DNA of 52,351 nt, taken from positions 1-52,351 of the IMG/VR virus record IMGVR_UViG_3300045733_000243, one strand, 5' to 3'. The notes beneath the pieces were generated by a model. That model ran no database searches. It worked only from the letters and a program-made list of their open reading frames with translations, and had not been told where the DNA came from. The DNA comes from a virus. Position 1 is the stretch's first letter. Every line of letters starts with the position of its first letter. This document shows positions 40,409-48,713 of this stretch, in pieces. A program made the position numbers and the translations under genes.

Positions 40409-41698
40409 TCAGGCGACGCCGTATTGCTTGGCAAGCGCCTCATTCAGTGTTTTGGACCGCTTGGCGACCTCGACGCCGGGCCGCGACCGGAACCTGATCA
40501 CTGTGGCAGCCGATGCCGTTGGCGGCGTCTTTATCGCCTTGGGCGCGGTCTTCTTTTTGGCCTTGGGCTTTACCGCAGGCTTGCCGCCCTTGGGGCCGGG
40601 AGGTGTCGCCACGGCGATTTCGGTTCCTGTCGCGGATGCCTCTGGTTCACTGGCAACCGCGAGAGTGGCTCCCGTTGTGTCTGACATTTCTTCTGCCATT
40701 TTTCCTCCGAACTCCATGAACTCGCTCCACATTTCTTCCACTGTGGCCTCAAGGATCGCTTGGGCCAAGGGATCGGTTTCAGGTTCCGCCTCAACAGCTA
40801 CGAACTGCGGGGCGGCTTCGATCTTCGGAGTAGCCAGCTCCACGCGTTCGGCTTCAGCCTGGCGGGCGGCCTCAATGCGGGCCGTCTCTAGTGCTTCAGC
40901 AGCCGCGCGGCGACCGGCTATCCCATTGTTAATGGTCCGCCCAGCGTAGCCGCCGAGCATTTGCAGGATCAGCAGCGTCACGATAAGCATCCCAGTGCGT
41001 CCGACAGTGGACCACTGGGTGGCTGCCGTCTCATCCCAGCCATACGCTACGAAAAATGCTGTGGCTCCGTCTGACTTGGCGGGGCCGCCGATTTGTGCGC
41101 GTTCGGCCTCGGCTCTCTCTGCCTTGGCGTCGGCGCGCGTGGCATCGCCGTCGAATTGACGGGCGCGGCCGTCGTCCTGCGTCGCTTGCGCGAACAGGGA
41201 AACGCGGCTATGGGCTTGCGATAGAGCGTTTTTAGCGGCAGCGGAGGAGTCTAGCGCTGCCTGGCAACCTTCTGCGTCCCTGCACGCCTTCTTTGCCTTC
41301 CCTGCGGCCTTGAGCGCGGTGTCCGCCTTCCCGCTGGCGCGCCTCATGGCGGCTTCTAGGTCGGAGGGAGTTCCGTGCTCGGTGATCGAAGATGCTGCGT
41401 GACGAGCCGTTTCGGCATGGTTGCGGGCAATGACCGCTTGATTGCGCGCCGTCTTGGCTTCGTTCTTGGCCTCTTCAATCTTCCCTAACGCCCTTGCGAG
41501 CGCTTGGTTCTGCGAACTGGCCAACTCAATCGCGTGGCCGGCGTTGCTCATGTGTGCGCCGATCTGACACGACAGCGACAGCAGCGCGCAGGCGATAATC
41601 GCCACACGCGAGATCATGACGTGCCCATTAATCGACGCGGCGAGGGCGATCACCACCAAGGCGATGTCCGCCAATCCGTAAATCCATGGCGGCCTCAA
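40409..41698 (-). CDS. Large membrane-anchored Ala-rich coiled-coil protein
   Basis: 429 residues starting at TTG 41698, strongly supported by GGAGG 6 bases upstream. Two N-terminal membrane segments (LADIALVVIALAASINGHVM; ISRVAIIACALLSLSCQIGA), a long Ala/Glu/Lys helical region (about 60-195), a third membrane segment (TGMLIVTLLILQMLGGYAG, about 233-251), a second Ala-rich helix, and a basic Lys/Pro tail. Topology suggests a periplasmic coil between membrane segments. Not recognised; could be a superinfection-exclusion or envelope-stress type protein, which is speculation. Confidence 0.65.
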   Translation of the reverse strand: MRPPWIYGLADIALVVIALAASINGHVMISRVAIIACALLSLSCQIGAHMSNAGHAIELASSQNQALARALGKIEEAKNEAKTARNQAVIARNHAETARHAASSITEHGTPSDLEAAMRRASGKADTALKAAGKAKKACRDAEGCQAALDSSAAAKNALSQAHSRVSLFAQATQDDGRARQFDGDATRADAKAERAEAERAQIGGPAKSDGATAFFVAYGWDETAATQWSTVGRTGMLIVTLLILQMLGGYAGRTINNGIAGRRAAAEALETARIEAARQAEAERVELATPKIEAAPQFVAVEAEPETDPLAQAILEATVEEMWSEFMEFGGKMAEEMSDTTGATLAVASEPEASATGTEIAVATPPGPKGGKPAVKPKAKKKTAPKAIKTPPTASAATVIRFRSRPGVEVAKRSKTLNEALAKQYGVA

Positions 41699-41822
41699 TG
41701 GAGACCTCCAATCCAGCCCTCACGTTAAGGGCGAGGGCCACGATGGTTGCAATGACAACGACGAGCAGCAGCGATCTGCCTACCCGCAGTTGCGCTTTCC
41801 AGTTGTGGGTTGTATCGTGCAT
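41628..41822 (-). CDS. Small single-span membrane protein
   Basis: 64 residues from ATG 41822, overlapping the start of the large membrane protein gene by 71 bases in another frame. One membrane segment (VGRSLLLVVVIATIVALALN) followed by a short basic end. GGAAG lies upstream. The overlap suggests coupled expression with the next gene. Confidence 0.5.
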   Translation of the reverse strand: MHDTTHNWKAQLRVGRSLLLVVVIATIVALALNVRAGLEVSIEAAMDLRIGGHRLGGDRPRRVD

Positions 41823-41934
41823 AGCGCACCATCTTCCTATCCAGGGTTGATATTGCCTACGCCGCCGAGGGCCGCAATCCCTCGGCGGCGTGTTTCTCGC
41901 CGCTGATCGGCTGGATGGTGGGCGTCCAGGCCGA

Positions 41935-42150
41935 TCAGTCTTCGAGCAGTTTGCATCCTCCATGAAGAATTGTCGGGCCGCTTATCACGTAGGAGATCTG
42001 AACATCATCAGTTGAGACCATGATCTCTGTACCATCCTCTTGAAATATTATTTTTGCAAAAGGGGTTTGGTCTCTCTTGATAATATCAGACGCCAAACAG
42101 TCAATGGCGTTACGGAATTCAACTGGAAGATGCTCTGAAGCTAACTGCAT
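41935..42150 (-). CDS. Small hypothetical protein
   Basis: 71 residues, mixed alpha/beta (FAKIIFQEDGTEIMVSTDDV). More AT-rich than its neighbours. No family recognised. Confidence 0.5.
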   Translation of the reverse strand: MQLASEHLPVEFRNAIDCLASDIIKRDQTPFAKIIFQEDGTEIMVSTDDVQISYVISGPTILHGGCKLLED

Positions 42151-42254
42151 TTTACTTGCTCCACGCTTTCAGGCTGCACGATTGCCGCCTGCCTCAACGC
42201 TCGGAAAGCACTGAGGAAGGGGGCAAGGGCGGGACTTCGGTCCCGCCGATGGCC

Positions 42255-42545
42255 TCAAGCCGCCCGCGTCAGCCCGTACTCATGGGCGTCGAGCCGATGC
42301 TCATCCGCTTCAAAGGCAGCCACATCGCGCTCAACGGCGGCGTAATGTTCTTCCGTCTTTGCGACCCACTCATCGACGTTCGCGAGCGTCTCTGTGGCGG
42401 CGATGAACAGCAGGTTGCCGCGAAGCCGCGCAATGTCGTCCTTGCGGTGCTCGCCGCCCGACACATAATCGGGGGCCAGGCGGTCGAAGGCGTCCAAAAA
42501 CGCGTCCAGGGCTTGCGAGTCGATGTTCCGTAGTGATACGTTCAT
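42255..42545 (-). CDS. Small helical protein, unknown function
   Basis: 96 residues from ATG 42545. Mostly helical and acidic (SQALDAFLDAFDRLAPDYVS, TEEHYAAVERDVAAFEADEH). Typical of accessory phage genes. Upstream in-frame extension crosses repeat-like DNA and is unlikely. Confidence 0.55.
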   Translation of the reverse strand: MNVSLRNIDSQALDAFLDAFDRLAPDYVSGGEHRKDDIARLRGNLLFIAATETLANVDEWVAKTEEHYAAVERDVAAFEADEHRLDAHEYGLTRAA

Positions 42546-42969
42546 TGTGCTGCCTATCCGGTTGGTCCTGGGTGGTTGGCCTCTACCGGCCTCGGGGTTG
42601 TCGCCCTGGGGCCGTTTGTGTTCGGACTGTCGTCCGCTAAGTGGGCCGCCGAAGCAGCCCACGAAAGCATAATTCATTGGGTTAACCCCTTTCTGTCTTC
42701 GCTTGCGCGAGTAATGTTTGCCTCGCCCGGTGTAAAAGGCTTGTCATATCCGAGACCTTCGATGCATCCCCAGACACATCTTCATGATTTCGAACGATAG
42801 AGCGTCAGACTGGCACGCATCCGACGGTATCGTGACCTTCTAAACGTCTCCTCTTGCGAGGGGGCTGGTCAGTAATTGGGGCCTCTACAAGCCCCCGGCT
42901 TTAGCCGTGGGGTTACTGACGGCCCGAAATGGCCTCTGTGTAGGGGTCGGGAGCGCGAATGTCGCCGGA
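42546..42969. other. 424-base gap containing an IS605-end relic
   Basis: No convincing gene. It holds a palindrome GGGTTAACCC at about 42680-42689 and the copy of an IS605-type end listed separately (42889-42913). The stretch 42815-42890 may be a leftover guide-RNA scaffold. Confidence 0.5.
42889..42913 (+). repeat. Solo IS605-type end, inverted copy of 13693-13717
   Basis: All 25 bases match, in reverse orientation, the end hairpin of the TnpB element at 13.7 kb (pieces AAGCCCCCGGC and TTTAGCCGTGGGGT). No tnpB or second end was found within 1 kb, so it is a relic or a miniature element. Confidence 0.8.
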
Positions 42970-43419
42970 TCATGGCGCCTCTCGCGCTCTGAACCGTGGC
43001 GACGCCTCAACGTCAACCGTTGCTGGCGGGGGCGGCAACTCGTGCCAATGTGTTGGAGCCATATCGCCTTCGAGGCGCTCAGCCCCATGCTCACCTATTG
43101 ACCACCAGTCTTCGGCCCAAAATGCTTCCTCTTCGTATTCGTCAACCTCTGGGCTGTTACCATCCACAAGCCAATCGGCGACGCATCCATAATGCCCCAT
43201 AAACACGCCAGCATCTTCGCGATACACGAGCACATCTTGGTGGTGTGGTGCTGTCTCTATTGGTTTCCAGTCATTATCGCCACAAAAGGGGCAACGCTTT
43301 AACGGTGTAACTTCTAGGATAGCGAGCGCCATACTCTGCTTTATGTCATGTTTACGCTTCACATCTTCGAAGTGGGCGTGGCCTGCTGCCATTTCTTCAT
43401 CATAGGGGTCGTTTGTCAT
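42970..43419 (-). CDS. DUF551-type protein with a CPFCG zinc motif
   Basis: 149 residues from ATG 43419. A zinc-knuckle-like LKRCPFCGDN (about 56-65) runs into WKPIETAPHHQDVLVYREDA, GVFMGHYGC and a THWHELPPPP end; the latter set is the DUF551 signature. CPFCG is typical of Lar-type restriction-alleviation proteins. The joining of both in one chain is seen in some phage accessory proteins. Function unknown. Confidence 0.7.
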   Translation of the reverse strand: MTNDPYDEEMAAGHAHFEDVKRKHDIKQSMALAILEVTPLKRCPFCGDNDWKPIETAPHHQDVLVYREDAGVFMGHYGCVADWLVDGNSPEVDEYEEEAFWAEDWWSIGEHGAERLEGDMAPTHWHELPPPPATVDVEASPRFRAREAP

Positions 43420-43472
43420 CGGCGTGCTCTGTGTTTGACGCTGCGGTGGAAGGAGGGGCCGAGGCCCCTGGG

Positions 43473-43766
43473 TTAGGCGGCCAGCTTCCGGCCCCTGTTG
43501 ATCCAGCGATACGCTTTCTGCGCCCACTTGCGAGCATCCTCAATCGTCTCGAAATTTCCCTCGCTGGCGGATTGTGGCTCGCCTTGGACGAATTCCTCGG
43601 GCTGATATTCGAAAACCTGGATGTATTCGCCGGTTTCCTCGTCCCGAGCCCAAGCTTTGACGCCCTCGCGGATTGACTTTGTGTCTGTCATTCCGATGGG
43701 GCTTGTGAACTTTGCTGAGAAGCGGCGGCGGGCTCCGAGAGTGTATGTGGTGGTGTATGCGGTCAT
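43473..43766 (-). CDS. Small hypothetical protein behind a shared-operator promoter
   Basis: 97 residues from ATG 43766, with GGAG 7 bases upstream. Begins with a beta-type stretch (YTTTYTLGARRRFSAKFTSP) and ends with ARKWAQKAYRWINRGRK. Lies 40 bases downstream of the -10 of the promoter at 43806-43848. Not recognised. Confidence 0.6.
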   Translation of the reverse strand: MTAYTTTYTLGARRRFSAKFTSPIGMTDTKSIREGVKAWARDEETGEYIQVFEYQPEEFVQGEPQSASEGNFETIEDARKWAQKAYRWINRGRKLAA

Positions 43767-43805
43767 GCTCGGCTCCATCTGGCTGTGTGCTTGTCTCTGA
43801 TTGAG

Positions 43806-43848
43806 AATGTAGCGCCATCCCGTATTTTTGGCAATACCAAAAATGCAT
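43806..43848 (-). promoter_or_regulatory. Promoter with operator, copy 1
   Basis: On the minus strand: TTGCCA (43834-43829), a 17-base spacer, TACATT (43811-43806). The -35 is inside the inverted repeat TTTTTGG-5-CCAAAAA (43825-43843). The 24 bases 43825-43848 are identical to 45084-45107. Drives the gene at 43766. Confidence 0.75.
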
Positions 43849-43849
43849 C

Positions 43850-44059
43850 TCAGCCGGTTTTTTTCTTCTCCAGCTCCTCGCTGTACCACGCGAGAGCTAT
43901 CCGCACGGCAGAGCACCTGTCAACGTTGCCATGCGCCACCTGGATGGCTTGCAGCGCAGCCAAAGACGCATCATCCAGGCGGAGGGGAACCGAATGTGGA
44001 TAGGCCCTGCCTGCGGGCCTGCCGCGCTCGCGTTTCTTGGGTGTGGGGGTGTCTGTCAT
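43850..44059 (-). CDS. Putative ribbon-helix-helix-like protein
   Basis: 69 residues. YPHSVPLRLDDASLAALQAI then a helix DRCSAVRIALAWYSEELEKK fits a small strand-helix-helix DNA-binding protein. It overlaps the gene at 44056 by 4 bases. It could bind the twin operators next to it, but this is only position-based. Confidence 0.55.
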   Translation of the reverse strand: MTDTPTPKKRERGRPAGRAYPHSVPLRLDDASLAALQAIQVAHGNVDRCSAVRIALAWYSEELEKKKTG

Positions 44060-44340
44060 CTGGCGGCCTTTGGCTTGGGATAGCGCGAAAAGCCAGTGTC
44101 GTTGCCGATGATGGTGACGTAAACGCCAATACCCGATGTGTCGCAGCCAATATACCCCTCATCAAGGAAATGCTTGGCCGCTTCGAATGTTGGGGCCGCA
44201 TGTGCATGCCCCCATGCTTCAGCAGTATAGTAGTCGGTATATACGGCGTTGTTATTGTAGCTATCGCGCCATCCAGGGGAAAGTTCAGCTTCGCCAAACT
44301 TCGCCATGTCAGCGATATAAAAATCAAATCCGATTTCCAT
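44056..44340 (-). CDS. Small hypothetical protein
   Basis: 94 residues, Tyr/Trp/Gly-rich (YNNNAVYTDYYTAEAWGHAH; GYIGCDTSGIGVYVTIIGND). Coupled by a 4-base overlap to the RHH-like gene. No family recognised. Confidence 0.55.
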   Translation of the reverse strand: MEIGFDFYIADMAKFGEAELSPGWRDSYNNNAVYTDYYTAEAWGHAHAAPTFEAAKHFLDEGYIGCDTSGIGVYVTIIGNDTGFSRYPKPKAAR

Positions 44341-44393
44341 GGTTTTTGCTCCTTAAGTGGATGGCCGCCGAGCACGACCATCCTTTTCTAACA

Positions 44394-45023
44394 TTACGCC
44401 GCAATCTTGGGGCGCTGGATGAATGTCTGCTTGATGCCGTTATGCTCGGCGTGACTCTTGACCGTGGCGACGATCTTCAGCGTGTCTCCCTTTGCGATAC
44501 CAACCCCGAGCACCTTCGAGCCTTTGTAAACGAAGATGTTTCCGTCCTCAGAGCGGAGGACGTGGAAATATGTGAAGCCGTACACGCCCTCGAAAGCCTT
44601 CACGATACAGACGCACACGCGGACTGTGATGCGATCCTTGACGGAGCCGATATGCTTGGAATTTGCTGCGTCGGCCACGTTCGTCTGGCGCTTCAGCTCG
44701 TCGGTAACCGCCTGGATTTGGGCTTTTGAGCCTTCCCAGCCGACGACCTCTCCGTTGTGCAGCGCCGCAACAGTCCGAATGGAGGAACTGCCGCAGCTAC
44801 CGCGCTCTTCGAGTTCTTCATCGCTCAGTTCCGGCAGGTATTCGCCAGCGCGGAACAGCTTGAACGTGAGCGGGCATTCGTAACCGTCATACGGCGCATG
44901 GTAACGTCCATTGCAGTCAGGCGTAGCCTCTGGGTAAATTTCAAGCATAACATCATTCATTTGGCGGGGAGCCTTGGCAATGTGGATGGCCTCGACTGCG
45001 GCGAAATCGGTGCAAATGTACAT
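44394..45023 (-). CDS. Phage accessory protein with OB-like C-terminus
   Basis: 209 residues. The C-terminal 80 residues (KDRITVRVCVCIVKAFEGVY, SEDGNIFVYKGSKVLGVGIA, KIVATVKSHAEHNGIKQTFI) match a motif set common in phage early proteins, probably a nucleic-acid-binding OB-like module. The N-terminal half is acidic. It is the first gene after the promoter at 45065-45107. Confidence 0.6.
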   Translation of the reverse strand: MYICTDFAAVEAIHIAKAPRQMNDVMLEIYPEATPDCNGRYHAPYDGYECPLTFKLFRAGEYLPELSDEELEERGSCGSSSIRTVAALHNGEVVGWEGSKAQIQAVTDELKRQTNVADAANSKHIGSVKDRITVRVCVCIVKAFEGVYGFTYFHVLRSEDGNIFVYKGSKVLGVGIAKGDTLKIVATVKSHAEHNGIKQTFIQRPKIAA

Positions 45024-45064
45024 GGCTGGCTCCCTCTGTTGGCTGTGCCCGTCCTGATGTCTTT

Positions 45065-45107
45065 CTTATACCTCGCACCAATGTTTTTGGCAATACCAAA
45101 AATGCAT
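45065..45107 (-). promoter_or_regulatory. Promoter with operator, copy 2
   Basis: Minus strand: TTGCCA (45093-45088), a 17-base spacer, TATAAG (45070-45065), a good sigma-70 promoter. The inverted repeat TTTTTGG-5-CCAAAAA (45084-45102) overlaps the -35. Same geometry and identical 24 bases as copy 1. Drives the gene at 45023 and probably those beyond. Confidence 0.8.
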
Positions 45108-45328
45108 TCGGGGTGAAAAATCTCGGAAGGCGACACCAGAGCGATAGCCGCTCCCCGGCGTCTCTTCGGCGCGAAACTGGAGCGTTTCCGGCGTGAACCT
45201 GGCGGGAGAAGGAGGGGAGAGGGGCGGGGGTCGCCCTCTCTGTGCCTGCGGGTCAGGCGGTCTTGCGGCGGTCTCAGCGTCAGCGCCTGGAGGCAACGCC
45301 GATATCCGGCGCCGCCAGCTCTGTGCGG
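45108..45328. other. GC-rich spacer without a supported gene
   Basis: Contains the short repeats GGCGTGAACC/GGCGAAAC-like and a purine-rich run. A possible 76-codon minus-strand frame here has no ribosome site and unusual composition, so it is not called. Confidence 0.4.
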
Positions 45329-46021
45329 TCAGCCCGTCTTCCTGCGCAGATATTCCACAAGATTTCCGTTCTCCATCGCGTCAAACAGCTTTATCTTGGC
45401 GTCATCCTCTGTGCTAAATTGGAGCTTACCACGAACACCATTTACTTTTATTCGATATCCACCATCAAAAAGTGCAATATCAACTATTGAGTTCAGAGTT
45501 TTTATCTGAAGAACTCCCCCATCTGTGCGCTTCCACCTCTTGGAGTTAAGAAACGTCTTTAGTCTTCGGTCCTGCTTTTTGACTTCGTCCATGTATTCGC
45601 TAGCGAATGTAGTCCCTGTTAAATGGTCGCAGCATATCGTGCCCACATCCATTGGATGCCAATCTTCATGCTCGATGGTGAATACGTAGCGGATTGCCGT
45701 TCCGCACAACTCACACGACCCAACTAGTTCCTCAAGATCGTGCGTGTCAGTGTGCTCCCAGCCGCTACTTGGCATTCCCATATCGCGCGGGTGGATTACC
45801 CCGAGTATCCCGTGATGCCTGGCGTGGCATCCTTTGCATAGGGTCACGCAATCGTTGAGGGCGTATTCCCACGGCATCCTCCCCTTGATGTATCTTTTGT
45901 GGTGCACCTGGAGCACGACGCCGTCTTCCCTGCCGCGTCCGCATTGGGAACAGCATCCGCCGTCGAACTCGATCACCTCTTCTCGGAACGTGTTCCAGGC
46001 GGCTTTTCGATAGTTTTTCAT
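45329..46021 (-). CDS. HNH endonuclease
   Basis: 230 residues. N-terminal CSQCGRGREDGVVLQVHHKR then LNDCVTLCKGCHARHHG is a full Cys4-HNH site (about 24-70): the two C..C pairs bind zinc and the HH...N...H residues form the nuclease centre. A second zinc-knuckle-like CELCG (about 101) and ICCDHL follow. The C-terminal 90 residues are unassigned. Located between the accessory genes and the repeat region next to the primase-helicase. May be involved in packaging or homing. Confidence 0.8.
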   Translation of the reverse strand: MKNYRKAAWNTFREEVIEFDGGCCSQCGRGREDGVVLQVHHKRYIKGRMPWEYALNDCVTLCKGCHARHHGILGVIHPRDMGMPSSGWEHTDTHDLEELVGSCELCGTAIRYVFTIEHEDWHPMDVGTICCDHLTGTTFASEYMDEVKKQDRRLKTFLNSKRWKRTDGGVLQIKTLNSIVDIALFDGGYRIKVNGVRGKLQFSTEDDAKIKLFDAMENGNLVEYLRRKTG

Positions 46022-46437
46022 GGCGCGTCCGTGATCAGCTTTTTTCGTCCCGCCGAGAGGAAAGCGAACCTTTTTCCCTGTCTAGAGACAGGGGAAAAAG
46101 ATCGCTTTTCCCTCTCAGCGCAGTGGATTTTTTGGCAAAGTTTTGGCAGATCGCAGGTTCGCATTCGGGTTCGCTAATATTCAAAATTACGTTATTTCTC
46201 AACGTATTAACTGCGAAAAACTTGCCATATCTCATGCCAGTTCGCTGGTTCGCTTTTGGATCGCTTTGCATCGTAAAGTGCTCCGTTTTTCTGCCAAACC
46301 CGGCAAATATTAGAGGTTCGCTAATGTTTGAAATGTGATTTATAATCAACTGCTTAACCCCAAATATTCTGGTTTGCGAATAAGGTTCGCTTTTGGCTAA
46401 AACGAACCTCTGTTTTTGCCAAAAAAACCCGCCACTT
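46022..46437. other. Iteron-like repeat region, possible replication origin
   Basis: An AT-rich 416-base gap beside the primase-helicase. GGTTCGCT occurs on the + strand at 46168, 46247, 46315 and 46384 (spacing 79, 68, 69), and inverted at 46063-46070; variants are at 46156, 46239 and 46402-46409. Two copies extend to GGTTCGCTTTTGG, two to GGTTCGCTAATRTT. A near-perfect hairpin (CTTTTTCCC..TGTC with GACAGGGGAAAAAG) is at 46069-46102. Origins with initiator-binding iterons look like this; an operator array is the alternative. Confidence 0.55.
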
Positions 46438-48537
46438 TTACCCCCCTGAGGACCACACTTTCTTGTCCTTGACGCCCACCATTTTTGCCGCTTGGAGCTT
46501 GGATCTGAGCTTCCTGAACAAGGCCCCCGACGATTTGTCGTCCTTGCACTCCTCGAACATGCCGATTGACCGGCATTCCTCTTTCCACGCGTCCATGGTG
46601 GTGACCATGTTGACGTGCCTCGGAATGCCTTCGTCGCGCCTTGGGGCCGCCCCTGAGGCGATCAGGGCCTCTCTAAGGGCTCTTAGAGCCAGTCCCTCCT
46701 GCCCTCCAGGGTCGCGCTGTCTCTTCTGTGCGGGGCCGTCCTTTGGTTCCAGAACGCACGAAGTGATGGCGTCGCCGTCTTCGTCAATTCCAACCTCAAC
46801 GATTTTCAAGGTGCTGCTGATGGTGGCGCCGTCCTCTCCGTCCTTCATGTACTCGACGGTGCTGATGATGTTTTTGTATTCATCCTTGGTAACGCCTATC
46901 TGAGTGTCAGCAGCTCCTAGAAGAGACGTGTGTCCTCTCGCTCTTCCTGCTTCAAGGCCGCTGTGGTGGACGACTATCACCACGCAGTTGAACGCCTCTT
47001 TGATGGCGTCGCACGCTGCAATGTATGCAGTCATGTCCGTGTCGCTGCTCTCTGAGCCTGTAAAGGACCGATTAAGAGTATCTAGTATAACAACATTTGG
47101 AGTTTCGCTGCACATCTTTTCTTTGATGCTTTCGATTAGCCTTGCATGATCTGCGACAATGGCAATTTTTGTTGCCATTAAGTAGAATGGCACGGTTCCT
47201 TCGTGGTCTTGCAAAAACTCTTTTTCATATGCCGCTTTCCTGGCCTGAAACCCAGACTGGCCTTCAAACAAGCAGTAAAGAATTTTCCCACTGCGAACCC
47301 TGTGCCCACGGTACTCTCTGCCGAGGGCAACGTGCATAACAAGATCAAAAACCCAGAATGTCTTCCCGCATTTTGGGGGGCCGTACACAACCGCCAGTCC
47401 TGTTGATGGCAATATGTTTTTAACAAGATATTTCGGGTCTTTCGTTACCTTTATATCCGCCCAGTCTATAATGGGTAGAGGCTTTTTGTCTTTAGGCTTC
47501 AGGGCTGTGTGGTGGTCGTTTCGGGGAGGGAAGTTGATTACGGTGTCATCCATCATGGACAATTCTTTCGATGCATTGGCAACCGCATCATTTATGATTG
47601 ACGAGACTGCATCAATGCCCAGTTCTGACGCCATGTCGTTAAAGTCGGAGCCGCCTGTGCGAGTTGGGATGGCCAACGCGCCGCCAACCGCTGTGGCGGC
47701 GTCCCGCCCTGCTTTCATCCCGGCATTGCCTTTGTCAGCAGCCTCCTTCGCATGATCGTCGTCAGCACATATGCAGATGCTGGCGTCTGGGTACCGCTCC
47801 CGTATCGCGCGGGCGACCCTGGGAAGGTTTCCACTATTGAAGGCGCATACTGACGGATGCCCAGTCCCTTCGTGGCATGTCGCCATCGTGGCAAATCCTT
47901 CGCCAATTAGAATGACGCCACTTGGGTCTATGGAGCCGATGATGAACATGCCGCCAGCCGTGCGGCCGTCCTTGAGGAAGAGTTTCGAGCTATCGCTCTT
48001 CTCGTCATCTTGGATGCGTTGCAGGGACATCCATCGGCCGTCAATGTCCATGACGGGAATAAGCAGCGTCACGCCGTCTGTGTCGATTCTGACGCCGTGT
48101 GGGCCTATTCCCTTGTTTTCCAGGTATCTGTGGTCAGTGGCTGGTGGCGCCGCAGCGAAGCGCCTCTCGGCGTCCTGGGAGACTGCTGCTTGCTTAGCCG
48201 CGCGCCTCTCGTCAGCTTCTTTTCGTTCACGCTCAGCATTCAGCTTGGCGTCGAGCTTTTCGGCCTCTGTGCGGGTGTCTGGGGCGTCTGAGAACCATAG
48301 CTGGGCGTCCTCGCCGGTTTCCCAGTTTTGGATCATCCCGCAGCGGCTCTCTGGCCTGAACCAGTATGCTCCGTTGCTGCTGCTGGGGTGATCTGCGGTC
48401 CCGCACCTGTGAATTTCGCCGTCCGTATCGAGCTTACCAATGCGAAGCCCAGCCGCCGTCGCAGCCGTGAGGAAGCCAAGATCTATTCCGTGTGCGTCGC
48501 CGTTGACTTTGGCGCGCGTTTTTTCTACGATGGCCAT
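46438..48537 (-). CDS. Phage DNA primase-helicase (Toprim plus RecA-like)
   Basis: 699 residues. A Toprim domain spans about 150-310: ILIGEGFATM (Glu 213) and CICADDDHAK (Asp 259-261) bind metal for primer synthesis or topology of the active site. A RecA-like helicase ATPase follows from about 370: VVYGPPKCGKTFW (Walker A 386-393), VVILDTLNRSF (Walker B, about 475), and IVVHHSG. N-terminal part (1-80) looks like a CHC2-like reader but has few paired Cys. The C-terminus has a winged-helix-like stretch. The central replication enzyme of the phage; GGAGGGG is 11 bases upstream of the ATG. Confidence 0.88.
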   Translation of the reverse strand: MAIVEKTRAKVNGDAHGIDLGFLTAATAAGLRIGKLDTDGEIHRCGTADHPSSSNGAYWFRPESRCGMIQNWETGEDAQLWFSDAPDTRTEAEKLDAKLNAERERKEADERRAAKQAAVSQDAERRFAAAPPATDHRYLENKGIGPHGVRIDTDGVTLLIPVMDIDGRWMSLQRIQDDEKSDSSKLFLKDGRTAGGMFIIGSIDPSGVILIGEGFATMATCHEGTGHPSVCAFNSGNLPRVARAIRERYPDASICICADDDHAKEAADKGNAGMKAGRDAATAVGGALAIPTRTGGSDFNDMASELGIDAVSSIINDAVANASKELSMMDDTVINFPPRNDHHTALKPKDKKPLPIIDWADIKVTKDPKYLVKNILPSTGLAVVYGPPKCGKTFWVFDLVMHVALGREYRGHRVRSGKILYCLFEGQSGFQARKAAYEKEFLQDHEGTVPFYLMATKIAIVADHARLIESIKEKMCSETPNVVILDTLNRSFTGSESSDTDMTAYIAACDAIKEAFNCVVIVVHHSGLEAGRARGHTSLLGAADTQIGVTKDEYKNIISTVEYMKDGEDGATISSTLKIVEVGIDEDGDAITSCVLEPKDGPAQKRQRDPGGQEGLALRALREALIASGAAPRRDEGIPRHVNMVTTMDAWKEECRSIGMFEECKDDKSSGALFRKLRSKLQAAKMVGVKDKKVWSSGG

Positions 48538-48670
48538 AGATGACAGGCCCCTCCAGGCCGGTTGTTGTGTGCGCAGCCCTCCTAAGGCCGCTAATCGTTG
48601 AGAAGGCCCCTCCCAAAGGCCCTCAAAATCGAATTTCTTGCGTGCAAGTCTTCTGAAAAAGCAAAAACTT

Positions 48671-48713
48671 AAAAGCTCGGCGCCCGCGAACCACCACTTC
48701 GCGCCGAGCTTTT
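48671..48713. terminator. Strong terminator after the repressor gene
   Basis: AAAAGCTCGGCGC pairs with GCGCCGAGCTTTT (13 bp) over 17 bases. The repressor stop codon overlaps one arm. Confidence 0.85.

Noticed and set aside
45066-45296. 76-codon minus frame in the GC-rich spacer
   Set aside because: Pro/Arg-rich shadow composition, no ribosome site, and it runs through the operator of copy 2.
46035-46349. 104-codon minus frame across the repeat region
   Set aside because: It starts at TTG with no ribosome site and its NISEP repeats simply reflect the AGCGAACC DNA repeats.
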